Positions 31,541-38,033 of a stretch of DNA of 64,000 bases are shown here, one piece after another. Position 1 is the stretch's first letter, and every line of letters begins with the position of its first letter. Where the stretch lies: the IMG/VR virus record IMGVR_UViG_3300008120_000018, positions 1-64,000 of that record; one strand, 5' to 3'. The translations under genes were made by a program, and so were the position numbers. The notes below the pieces were generated by a model. It was given only the letters and a program-made list of their open reading frames with translations. It was not told the DNA's origin and ran no database searches. This stretch comes from a virus.

Positions 31541-32026
31541 ATGATTCTTTATTCTTTACGAGGGCAATACCCTCAACAACTACCAGATAGAATTATTCTC
31601 AGTAACGGGTTCACTCGTACTGGGGGAAATTACACCGCTGAAGAGATAGCCGATGCTGGCTACCTTCCAGTTGAAGTGCCAGACTATGATCCAACTATCT
31701 ATCAATTGGGCTGGAATGGGGCCGAGTTTGTATTAGAACTAATCCCTCCTTCCCTTCCTATTCCTGATTGGGTAGAATTTGCCCGGCTAATGTTAGTAGA
31801 TGTCGAGTTCAACCAATTCTATCAACAATTGGTTCCTTTAAATCCACTACTTGCAGGGAGTCTACAAGTAGCTCTATCTCAAGCAAGTCTGGGACGGCCA
31901 GAATCTTTTGCAATGGTTTGGGGCCTGGTCGCTCCTAACATCGCGCTGGAGCATAAAAGTCAATGGGCTGGGTATGCTCAGATCTGTAATCTACCTAGTG
32001 ACTTTATTGCTATTCTACTCTCTTAA
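31541..32026 (+). CDS. Tail-fibre-associated protein, 161 aa
   Basis: N-terminal half has GGNYTAEEIADAGYLPVEVP and YDPTIYQLGWNGAEF, and the C-terminal half VEFARLMLVDVEFNQFYQQL is helical, resembling phage proteins placed after fibre genes (chaperone or tip subunits). It is the last gene of the module and is followed by a terminator. Confidence 0.65.
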   Translation: MILYSLRGQYPQQLPDRIILSNGFTRTGGNYTAEEIADAGYLPVEVPDYDPTIYQLGWNGAEFVLELIPPSLPIPDWVEFARLMLVDVEFNQFYQQLVPLNPLLAGSLQVALSQASLGRPESFAMVWGLVAPNIALEHKSQWAGYAQICNLPSDFIAILLS

Positions 32027-32071
32027 GAGAGTGGTAAAATCTTGCCACTGATTAATTGACTTAGCGTATGG

Positions 32072-32128
32072 TCCCTCTCTTGAGTATCAGCGAATTATTC
32101 TAGAGAGGGATTATATTATTTATTTTTT
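32072..32128 (+). terminator. Terminator of the tail-fibre module
   Basis: TCCCTCTCT (32072-32080) pairs with AGAGAGGGA (32102-32110), followed by TTATATTATTTATTTTTT. Confidence 0.75.
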
Positions 32129-32265
32129 CGAGTATTGACAAAATCTTCAAGAGCTTCAATAAACCCATCAAAAAAACTAATTGTATAAACCATAATAAAA
32201 GCAACAATTAGTACAAGTATTGTGAGTACTACAATAGATAAAATAACATTAAGAATGATGTTCAT
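32116..32265 (-). CDS. Small single-span membrane protein, 49 aa
   Basis: MNIILNVILSIVVLTILVLI then VAFIMVYTISFFDGF gives one long hydrophobic helix, followed by EALEDFVNTRKNK. It converges on the tail module, overlapping the terminator. It could be a small holin-like or membrane-anchor protein. Confidence 0.5.
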   Translation of the reverse strand: MNIILNVILSIVVLTILVLIVAFIMVYTISFFDGFIEALEDFVNTRKNK

Positions 32266-32445
32266 AATTAATCAGCGCAACTAGGGTGGTTATTTTTAAA
32301 GTTGTCCTTTTTTTAAAAGAACAGTACATTTGTATGGCGCTGTCTTGATTTTCTTTAGTTTGTAGTAAAGAAAATAATAGATGCTCACTATTGTAGTTAA
32401 AACTAATTTAAATTTGATAGAATATAGTAAAGCCAAGAGGTAATT

Positions 32446-32598
32446 ATGTCGCTAAAAGCTTATGTTGTTTCTGATTCTAATGGCAGTGTCGTAGTCGCCA
32501 ATATGACTGAAGTGGAGAGAATTAAAGCTTTAGAAGATGAAGTGTATGAGTTAAAGTCTCATATTAAATTATTAACTGATGAGCTTGATAAAGCATAA
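32446..32598 (+). CDS. Small protein with coiled coil, 50 aa
   Basis: AAGAGGTAATT precedes the ATG. MSLKAYVVSDSNGSVVVANM is followed by a helix TEVERIKALEDEVYELKSHI then KLLTDELDKA. An AT-rich promoter (TTGATAGAATATAGTAAAG) lies just upstream. Unknown role. Confidence 0.65.
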   Translation: MSLKAYVVSDSNGSVVVANMTEVERIKALEDEVYELKSHIKLLTDELDKA

Positions 32599-32657
32599 AG
32601 AGAAGCGTACACTGGATTAGGAGACTAGTAGCGCATTGATACTAACAGCGATATACT

Positions 32658-32687
32658 AATAGCACACAAGTTAGCTTGTGTGCTATT
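32658..32687 (+). terminator. Hairpin terminator, copy 1 of a repeated type
   Basis: AATAGCACACAAG-TTAG-CTTGTGTGCTATT followed by ATAATTATTTG. A near-identical hairpin is at 33008-33037. Confidence 0.7.
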
Positions 32688-32734
32688 ATAATTATTTGTA
32701 GATTATTAATTGATTTAATCTTTGGAGATTATTT

Positions 32735-32977
32735 GTGCTCAGAGAAAAACTTGCAGAATATGCCCACGAAGCTTGGTCAAGGTAGATGCGCTATCTCTTT
32801 TCAAAATCTATAGTAAATAGTGACGGCTCTGTAACGATACCTGCATCACTGGTAAAGAGGTGGGCCAGACAGATGAATACTAATTATCACATGCTTCCAA
32901 ACAGTGAGCAGCAGAGTGATATTCTAGAAGCAGATAAAATGCTTAGTATAATAAATGCCAATCATACAGCCGCATAG
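32735..32977 (+). pseudogene. Conserved small phage protein interrupted by an amber codon
   Basis: A GTG start at 32735 with GGAG seven bases before it gives MLREKLAEYAHEAWSR, then TAG (32783-32785), then MRYLFSKSIVNSDGSVTIPA and SLVKRWARQMNTNYHMLPNS. Phage homologs known to me read HEQWSGWMRYLF...SVTIPxWxVxRWxRQMNTPY without interruption, so TAG replaces a tryptophan (TGG). The downstream part could start at ATG 32786 but lacks its own ribosome site. It is either a nonsense mutation or a readthrough codon. Confidence 0.7.
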
Positions 32978-33007
32978 AAAGATCGTAGAGTAACTATTTG
33001 TTTAATT

Positions 33008-33037
33008 AATAGCGCACAAGTCAATTTGTGTGCTATT
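33008..33037 (+). terminator. Hairpin terminator, copy 2
   Basis: AATAGCGCACAAG-TCAA-TTTGTGTGCTATT, nearly the same as the hairpin at 32658-32687; follows the amber-interrupted gene. Confidence 0.65.
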
Positions 33038-33082
33038 AATGGTTGTATGCTATTATTAGAATAATTACTTTAGGATTCAAAT

Positions 33083-34024
33083 ATGCCAGCTGCACTACCA
33101 GATTTATCTACGGCCATTCTTAAGGAGTACCCTAATTGCGCGGGCCCCATACTAGACCAATTAGTTCATTGGGTTGATGAATACCAACTCACCTGGGTAC
33201 CTGATAGAGACGGTAAAGATGCTTACTTCTTAATGCCTGAAATAGCGCAAAGACTCAAGATGTCGACTAGCAATGTCAGGAACTTATTTAACCCTATTGT
33301 ACGCACCTGGGCAGATAGACCTGGCCTACCTAAACCACGTTTGATTAAATTAGATGCCTTAGCTATTAAACCATTTCAAAGAGCACTATGTACTTATTAC
33401 GATGTCAATTACTATAATAATCACTTATGGGTATGTAATTGGACAGCGGCTTATGGGCGTATAGCCCTCCATAATAATATTAGGTTGGGCCCCGCTCTCT
33501 CTCGTGTAGAGGGAACTAAGACAGCACCTGCACCACAAGCTGCACCTATACGTAACGTAGAGACATTGAGCCCCACCTATAACTCTGAGCTTGAGTTACA
33601 GATGGATCTAGTATTATTAGCTAGTTATACTACTAACCCTTTCACTAGAGAGTTAACAATAATCAACACACTAGAGAGTCGGGCCCGCACTCGCCGCTTT
33701 GACTTATGCCGTTCTAGCAATGGTAAGACACAGGTCATTGAGATTAAGATTAACCCTATTGGCGTAGAGGACGTAGTATCTACTATAGCTGATAAGGGTT
33801 ATATAGAACTAGCCAATAATCATTTTGATACACCAGTTGAGTTCATATTTGTGGGGCCCAGCATTACCCCTCAAGCACAACGTTTATTGCACGAGCCTGT
33901 TTCATTTATGACTGTACAAGGGGTGCGCGATATGTTATTCCAGGAAGCATTAGATAACACTCCTCCTGAAGGCCACTGGTATATACATAAGTGCAAGGAG
34001 ATGCTACCTCGCTTATGGAGCTGA
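33083..34024 (+). CDS. PD-(D/E)XK-like nuclease or DNA-binding protein, 313 aa
   Basis: Residues about 170-225 read ELELQMDLVLLASYTTNPFT, then ARTRRFDLCRSSNGKTQVIE and IKINPIG; the RRFDL...IEIK pair matches the D-x(n)-E-x-K core of PD-(D/E)XK enzymes. The N-terminal ~110 residues include EIAQRLKMSTSNVRNLFNPI, a helix-turn-helix-like segment, suggesting DNA recognition. TAGGATTC lies before ATG 33083. Likely a phage endonuclease with its own DNA-binding domain; target unknown. A hairpin terminator follows. Confidence 0.6.
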   Translation: MPAALPDLSTAILKEYPNCAGPILDQLVHWVDEYQLTWVPDRDGKDAYFLMPEIAQRLKMSTSNVRNLFNPIVRTWADRPGLPKPRLIKLDALAIKPFQRALCTYYDVNYYNNHLWVCNWTAAYGRIALHNNIRLGPALSRVEGTKTAPAPQAAPIRNVETLSPTYNSELELQMDLVLLASYTTNPFTRELTIINTLESRARTRRFDLCRSSNGKTQVIEIKINPIGVEDVVSTIADKGYIELANNHFDTPVEFIFVGPSITPQAQRLLHEPVSFMTVQGVRDMLFQEALDNTPPEGHWYIHKCKEMLPRLWS

Positions 34025-34038
34025 TTAGCTATTTATAT

Positions 34039-34060
34039 ACCTCCCTGTTAGCGGGGAGGT
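34039..34060 (+). terminator. Hairpin terminator of the nuclease gene
   Basis: ACCTCCC-CTGTTAGC-type loop-GGGGAGGT, 15 bases after the stop at 34024, followed by AATTGATAATAG. Confidence 0.55.
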
Positions 34061-34170
34061 AATTGATAATAGATGTAGTCTATTAGAGCTGTATGTAGAT
34101 GAGAGTGAGGCGGGCCCCTTGTGATATACTACACTATGCTGATTACGCTACGCTGTATACACGCCTCTGA

Positions 34171-34395
34171 TTAACGTAGTAGTTTATCTGTATATGCCGT
34201 TGGCACTATTAGTACCGTAGAGCCATCAGTATATACTAACTTATGCAACCTGATCATAAACCCATCCTCGTGTTCTGTATACTGTAGCTTCAGTGTGTCG
34301 AATAGGTATCTCATCAGCTGGACACTGCGGGCCCCATTATTGGGCCACATCACCGTATCAATCTCTACGCTGATTAAATTAAGAATCACGATCAA
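34171..34395 (-). CDS. Small paralog A, 5'-truncated, 74 aa
   Basis: SVEIDTVMWPNNGARSVQLM then LKLQYTEHEDGFMIRLHKLV is about 70 percent identical by eye to the protein at 35218-35508. Compared with it, the first ~25 residues are missing and replaced by DNA of gene 34379-34762, which overlaps it by 17 bases. Start is GTG/ATG-like at 34395 and may not be native. No known family. Confidence 0.55.
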   Translation of the reverse strand: MIVILNLISVEIDTVMWPNNGARSVQLMRYLFDTLKLQYTEHEDGFMIRLHKLVYTDGSTVLIVPTAYTDKLLR

Positions 34396-34762
34396 ATAAT
34401 TCTACAGATATATCGCACATACAATAGTCCTCCTTATGTGTTACGACAATATCTTCAGAATTAGTCAAAGGGTGATCCCACCCTTTGGGAGTGATTACTT
34501 GTAAAGCAATATACTCTTCTATTTCATCCCAATTAACATCTAAAAACAAGTTTTCTTTAGATATTAATTGACGACCACATCCGTGGTGTTTTACTAAATT
34601 AATCACTAAGTCGCATAATTTAGTTGCTCCTTCTGCATTCTCAGCGTAAGATGCAATGGGAACATTTATACGCATCTTATCGTAATAATTATCGGTTTTT
34701 TGCCCTTCACTTAGCCAATAAGCTCGCTGAATATCTGGGCGATCATTGTCGATGCCGTACAT
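34379..34762 (-). CDS. Unknown AT-rich protein, 127 aa
   Basis: MYGIDNDRPDIQRAYWLSEG starts a mixed alpha/beta protein with CDLVINLVKHHGCGRQLISK in the middle. It seems to be inserted at the 5' end of the truncated paralog 34171-34395. Leader repeat CCTTATTAGGGATACCCTGA lies upstream. Possibly a polymorphic-immunity or defence-type accessory gene, but no motif supports this. Confidence 0.55.
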   Translation of the reverse strand: MYGIDNDRPDIQRAYWLSEGQKTDNYYDKMRINVPIASYAENAEGATKLCDLVINLVKHHGCGRQLISKENLFLDVNWDEIEEYIALQVITPKGWDHPLTNSEDIVVTHKEDYCMCDISVELFDRDS

Positions 34763-34847
34763 ATTGATTGCTTTTCCCCTACTTAAGCTTCAGGGTATCC
34801 CTAATAAGGATTAGATAAAGCGCACGCGACTACGACTATAGTACATA

Positions 34848-34884
34848 GTTTCAATTCCTAATAGGAGTTCTTTGTGCGATTAAC
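34848..34884 (-). CRISPR. Weak solitary CRISPR repeat-like sequence
   Basis: On the minus strand the 37 bases end CCTATTAGGAATTGAAAC, the classic ATTGAAAC 3' end of cyanobacterial type I/III repeats. No second copy or spacer is adjacent. Because the nearby leader elements share the CCTATTAGGAAT core, this may be a diverged leader instead; the match is weaker than at 37942-37977. Confidence 0.3.
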
Positions 34885-34917
34885 TCTAATATATCCTGCA
34901 TTCCTAACCCGTGAGAG

Positions 34918-35139
34918 TTAGATTATGCAACTATCCCAATTGTCCCAAATCCAATCATCGAATTTTTTATAAAGCCTCGATTCTGATTCTTGATCAGTTG
35001 TATCTAGAAAAGAGCATGAGTATTTTTCCCAAAATCCAAAGTTTTGATCTTTCATAAAACTTAATGCTTGTTTAAAAGCTTCTTCTTTAGTTTTATGCTT
35101 CGAGATGAATTTGTTGTTCCAAAAAAACTGAATTGTCAT
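34918..35139 (-). CDS. Small AT-rich protein, 73 aa
   Basis: MTIQFFWNNKFISKHKTKEE followed by FGFWEKYSCSFLDTTDQESE. AGGAGAAATC precedes ATG 35139. Aromatic-rich; codon use resembles the accessory island rather than phage core genes. Unknown function. Confidence 0.55.
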   Translation of the reverse strand: MTIQFFWNNKFISKHKTKEEAFKQALSFMKDQNFGFWEKYSCSFLDTTDQESESRLYKKFDDWIWDNWDSCII

Positions 35140-35217
35140 GATTTCTCCTGTTTTTCTTCTACTTAAGCTTTAGGGTATCTCTAATAGGGGGGCCCCTCGT
35201 GATATACTACGCCCTAA

Positions 35218-35508
35218 TTACTGTAGTAGTTTATTCGTATACTTTGTTGGCACTATTAGTGTTGTGGGGCCATTGGTAAACGTTAACTTATGTACTTTGA
35301 TGTCAAATCCATTATCGTGTTCTGTATATTGTAGCTTCAGACCTTTAAACAGGCGTCTCATCCGCTGAATACTGCGGGCCTCATTATTAGGCCACGTTAC
35401 TATATCAATCTCTACGCTGATGATGTGCTTCGTGAAGCACGCGTACCTATTAATGTTGATATGCTCGTCTGGCGATGGATATAAAACGTAAGAGGTTAAT
35501 ACTTTCAT
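35218..35508 (-). CDS. Small paralog B, 96 aa
   Basis: MKVLTSYVLYPSPDEHININ, then HIISVEIDIVTWPNNEARSI and LKLQYTEHDNGFDIKVHKLT. AAGGAGAGCT precedes the ATG. It is the complete version of the truncated copy at 34171-34395. Unknown family; likely a small alpha/beta protein. Confidence 0.6.
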   Translation of the reverse strand: MKVLTSYVLYPSPDEHININRYACFTKHIISVEIDIVTWPNNEARSIQRMRRLFKGLKLQYTEHDNGFDIKVHKLTFTNGPTTLIVPTKYTNKLLQ

Positions 35509-35563
35509 AGCTCTCCTTAGTATTATGGTATTCCTAATAGGGGGGCCTATATTAGTTCTGAAT

Positions 35564-35635
35564 GCAGGATAGCGGAATCGAACCGCTCTAAGCCGTCTTA
35601 TGAGGACGGTGCCTCCACCTATCGGCCAATCCTGC
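35564..35635 (-). tRNA. tRNA with CAU anticodon (Met or modified Ile)
   Basis: On the minus strand GCAGGAT pairs with ATCCTGC at the ends; the anticodon arm is CCGTC-CTCATAA-GACGG (anticodon CAT) and the T arm AGCGG-TTCGATT-CCGCT. It lacks an encoded CCA. A second, very similar gene is at 36690-36761. Elongator Met is the simplest reading; Ile(CAU) with lysidine is possible. Confidence 0.9.
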
Positions 35636-35704
35636 TTGGGGTGCAGCCCCGGGGGCCACGTTATCGGCCCTAACTGAGGGGGCCGCGTTATATCTAGTAT
35701 GCCG

Positions 35705-35833
35705 TTACTTACCCTTTCTTATCAATCTATCTGTATTCTTGTCCCACGCCGCTACATAGAAGTGATGTAACAGCCTGTGAAGCAGAATTACAAAGAAGAT
35801 TAATCCACCAATCCGCGAAAGCAATAAAATCAC
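35705..35833 (-). CDS. Small membrane protein, 42 aa (GTG start)
   Basis: AGGAGGAAGATA precedes GTG 35833. MILLLSRIGGLIFFVILLHR gives one membrane helix, followed by a basic tail (KNTDRLIRKGK). Located between a tRNA gene and other small membrane genes. Unknown function. Confidence 0.55.
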   Translation of the reverse strand: MILLLSRIGGLIFFVILLHRLLHHFYVAAWDKNTDRLIRKGK

Positions 35834-35935
35834 TATCTTCCTCCTGAGCTTAATTCTTGATAAGGTTTACTGTATGCAGGATAGTGGAGTCGGTTACACT
35901 ATTCCACTTATCCTTATTATGGCGCGGGCCTTGTG

Positions 35936-36139
35936 TTATAGCCTGGATGTAGAGTAGTGTAACATTCTACTACATGTATCACTGGCGGGCCCTCCATTAG
36001 ACATGATCGATATCCATACCAACGCTATGACGCATATTAACGCGACAAGGCCCCACTTAACGCGGGGCCCTACTCTAGGAATTAGATACATCAGGAATAC
36101 TATGTACACGATAAAGAACGCTATTACTGTTATTGACAT
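35936..36139 (-). CDS. Small membrane protein of a tandem family, 67 aa
   Basis: Two hydrophobic stretches (TVIAFFIVYIVFLMYLI and WGLVALICVIALVWISIM) precede NGGPASDTCSR. The last motif is shared with the upstream paralog 36130-36291 (GGAASDTCSR). Its ATG (36139) lies inside that gene's last codons. Possibly lysis or superinfection exclusion related, but this is unsupported. Confidence 0.55.
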   Translation of the reverse strand: MSITVIAFFIVYIVFLMYLIPRVGPRVKWGLVALICVIALVWISIMSNGGPASDTCSRMLHYSTSRL

Positions 36140-36291
36140 GCTTGTATATCCTTAATAATTGAGTGGCTACACACTCTACTACATGTATCGCTGGCGGCCC
36201 CTCCAGCAGGTATGATTGATATCATTAGATACATTAGAATCACTATGAACACGGTAAGGGTCACATATAAAGCTAATACTGTTTTTGACAT
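36130..36291 (-). CDS. Small membrane protein of a tandem family, 53 aa
   Basis: MSKTVLALYVTLTVFIVILM then YLMISIIPAGGAASDTCSR. GGAGATATAGGC precedes ATG 36291. A third, truncated relic lies upstream: at 36302-36345 the minus strand still encodes RVCSHSIIKEI-stop, matching this protein's VCSHSIIKDI end, so the family once had three tandem copies. Confidence 0.55.
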   Translation of the reverse strand: MSKTVLALYVTLTVFIVILMYLMISIIPAGGAASDTCSRVCSHSIIKDIQACQ

Positions 36292-36361
36292 GCCTATATC
36301 TCCTTAATAATTGAGTGGCTACACACTCTTGTCTATCCCTCTGCCTAGGTTTCGCTCGCAT

Positions 36362-36689
36362 TTGATAGCTTAATATATGTTTAAATATAGCTAGAATATG
36401 GCGATATTTGCCGTATTTTCAACGCTGTATTAAAAACCCCATTTTTATTGTTTAAATTGTTACATATTCTAACTGTATGTTATGGGCATATTTATTTGAG
36501 GTGAGAGAAGCTGTGGTTAATTGATAAGTATAACTTATCGATATACAATACTATACTCTATACTAAGTAGCGCTAGCATAGACTACAATCAATAGTTAAT
36601 AGGTTTGCCTCAGGGAGTAGAATGGCACTTTGATAGTGACTCATAGGTTTAACTTATATAACGTTGTGGGTTTTGCTCTAACGCTGTAT
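36362..36689. other. AT-rich stretch without a recognisable gene
   Basis: Between the small membrane genes and the second tRNA I see no coding frame. The DNA is AT-rich, with a small inverted repeat GATAAGTATAACTTATC (about 36522-36538). Confidence 0.4.
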
Positions 36690-36761
36690 GCAGAATAGCG
36701 GAATCGAACCACTTTGAGCCGTCTTATGAGGACGGTGCCTATACCAATCGGCCAATTCTGC
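36690..36761 (-). tRNA. Second tRNA with CAU anticodon
   Basis: Acceptor GCAGAAT/ATTCTGC, anticodon arm CCGTC-CTCATAA-GACGG identical to the first tRNA, T arm AGTGG-TTCGATT-CCGCT with one G-U pair. The acceptor and T stems differ from the first copy by compensatory or wobble changes, so both probably fold. Confidence 0.88.
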
Positions 36762-36869
36762 TTATTGGGAAACCGTAGCTATGGTCTCATAGTCTATTAT
36801 TCAGTAGGTGCTTCTATGGGGGGCCCCGCTCGTGCTAAGGCCACTACTACGGGTTAGGGGCCCGCGGGT

Positions 36870-37228
36870 TTATCGCCCCTCATGTTGAGTTATTACTTGC
36901 TCGAGGGCCATGGATAGTGCGGGCCCGCAGTCTAACTCTATACGGTAGCTTATCACGCTATTGACCTTAATCTTATCGTTCTCGAACCAATCACAACTGC
37001 GCTAGGCTCGAACTCACCGTATGCTTCTACACTGGTATCCATTACGTAGCTCAGCGCTACGCTTCCACAGTGAAATCAGTCTGGCCCGCGCATAGCAGCT
37101 GTGCGTCTTCTACACGATAGTAGAAGGCCCTGTTACTGTAATTAGCTGGGCCCACAGTAAGTCCTACACAGTACTGAGTTAATGTGGCGCGCCTTGATAT
37201 CTATGTTGTTTATGCTCAGGTTAATCAT
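36870..37228 (-). pseudogene. Phage gene broken by about three frameshifts
   Basis: Starting at ATG 37228 (overlapping the stop of the 73-aa gene) the minus strand reads MINLSINNIDIKA, then in another frame TLTQYCVGLTVGPANYSNRA and FYYRVEDAQLLCAGQTDFTV, then ALSYVMDTSVEAYGEFEPSA, then DWFENDKIKVNSVISYRIEL and DCGPALSMALEQVITQHEGR before TAA. Together this would be a normal ~115-aa phage protein. No frame is open throughout, so it is decayed unless the assembly has several indels here. Confidence 0.6.
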
Positions 37229-37442
37229 TACTTAGAAGCTCTACTAGATAATCAATGGAACGGATACTATATTCTTTATTCGAGCCCTTGGCCCGCCAGC
37301 GGTTACGCGTCGGATAGTAGTAGTAGAAGCGGCCCTTAACGTTAATCAGTAGGGACCCATTACCAACAGAGGACCATTTAATGCCGTGTTTATCTAGGCA
37401 CTCCTTAGCGTGATCAAACTCAGGGAAGTTTTCATTATTCAT
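37221..37442 (-). CDS. Conserved small phage protein, paralog 1, 73 aa
   Basis: ATG 37442 (MNNENFPEFDHAKECLDKHG) is chosen because the paralog at 38034-38255 starts MNNESNDINYAKARLDAHS at the same place. The C-terminal half GRFYYYYPTRNRWRAKGSNK (YYYY...RWR.KGS) is a recurrent phage pattern, possibly nucleic-acid binding. It is divergent from the sigma70-type promoter at 37471-37499. Confidence 0.7.
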   Translation of the reverse strand: MNNENFPEFDHAKECLDKHGIKWSSVGNGSLLINVKGRFYYYYPTRNRWRAKGSNKEYSIRSIDYLVELLSND

Positions 37443-37470
37443 GGGCTCATCCACTTTAATTAATAGGGTA

Positions 37471-37499
37471 TTGACAGGGCGGGGGCCCTGTGCTATAAT
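37471..37499 (+). promoter_or_regulatory. Perfect sigma70-type promoter
   Basis: TTGACA (37471-37476), a 17-base spacer and TATAAT (37494-37499). No ORF follows on the plus strand for over 1.8 kb, so it drives the structured RNA at 37506 onward. Confidence 0.85.
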
Positions 37500-37505
37500 A
37501 CACGC

Positions 37506-37870
37506 ATGTGTATAACACATCTGCAGACGTAAGGCGAAGCTTTATACTGCGTACGCCGTGCCCCTAACTCACGAGAGCACGAAGGGAATGAGGCCAGGAC
37601 TGCCTCACTACCACCTGGGTACCCGACACCCACCTGCCATCGATAAGGTGATGATGGTAGGTAAGTCAAACGGCATACCGATAGGTATGTAGCCCCACAC
37701 GGGGCGGAGGGGATGACCCCTTGCAGGCGGGAGGGGGCAGCGCACGCAGGTAATGAGAGCCACGGAGCAGCGACCGACTGGGGGGAGGGACTCCCGTAAG
37801 GGAGTTAGGCCTATCCTCTCCTCAGGATGACATATAAACCGCCCTTGGCGATTCCCCCAATCGGGTGAAG
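37506..37870 (+). ncRNA. Structured GC-rich RNA candidate, possibly HEARO/omega-RNA-like
   Basis: About seven bases after the promoter a GC-rich non-coding stretch begins with many strong stems: ATGTG/CACAT (37506-37520), GAGGC/GCCTC (37590-37606), ACCTGCCATC/GATGGTAGGT (37632-37662), CATACC-GATA-GGTATG (37674-37689), GCCCC/GGGGC (37692-37705), AGGGG/CCCCT (37708-37721) and ACTCCC-GTAA-GGGAGT (37790-37805, a GNRA tetraloop). No reading frame crosses it. Size and density suggest a phage-carried ornate RNA; an orphan IscB-associated (HEARO) RNA is my leading guess, others are GOLLD/ROOL-type. No IscB gene is present. Confidence 0.5.
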
Positions 37871-37925
37871 CTATTTATTAGACGCTGTAACCAATAAATT
37901 ATTGGCCCCCTTACGTTATCGGGGG

Positions 37926-38024
37926 GGCCCACCACAGGCCCACAACAGCTAACTTAATCCCTACTAGGGATTGAAACTCTAGGATGGGTCCCTCTGATTA
38001 GCTGTTGTGGGCCTGTGGTGGGCC
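37926..38024. repeat. 27-bp perfect inverted repeat around a CRISPR-like unit
   Basis: Arms 37926-37952 and 37998-38024 are exact reverse complements, starting GGCCCACCACAGGCC. The 45-base loop contains the core of the CRISPR repeat-like sequence. As RNA this would be an exceptionally stable stem and may also end transcription of the upstream RNA. Confidence 0.9.
37942..37977 (+). CRISPR. Solitary CRISPR repeat-like unit
   Basis: The 36 bases end AATCCCTACTAGGGATTGAAAC in two overlapping parts: the palindrome AATCCCTA-C-TAGGGATT and the handle ATTGAAAC, which together are the signature of cyanobacterial type I-D/III repeats. No second repeat, spacer array or cas gene is present. Its first 11 bases lie in the left arm of the 27-bp inverted repeat. 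Position downstream of a strong promoter makes transcription plausible. It may act as an RNA anti-CRISPR, a mini-array, or be a chance palindrome. Confidence 0.55.
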
Positions 38025-38033
38025 GTTAGTTAA

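Larger units (their letters stand above)
34770..35545 (-). repeat. Repeated leader element CCTATTAGGRATACC (three copies)
   Basis: The minus strand carries CCTTATTAGGGATACCCTGA (about 34783-34803), CCTATTAGAGATACCCTAAA (about 35165-35187) and CCTATTAGGAATACCATAAT (about 35523-35543), each 20-60 bases before the ribosome site of a gene (34762, 35139, 35508). The first two share a following GCTTAAGTAG. The palindromic core suggests an operator or promoter shared by these small genes. Confidence 0.6.

Noticed and set aside
35875-35895. Third tRNA end (GCAGGATAGTGGAGTCGG) similar to the two tRNA genes
   Set aside because: Only the acceptor/T-arm edge is present; no anticodon arm, so probably a remnant.
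36960-37080. Degenerate tRNA suggested by CTCGAAC and GTAGCTCAGCGCTAC
   Set aside because: The same DNA translates as pieces of a frameshifted protein gene, and no cloverleaf forms.
37500-37900. Group I intron or RNase P RNA in the structured region
   Set aside because: I find neither the P3/P7 intron core nor the conserved GAGGAAAGUCC-type RNase P segment.
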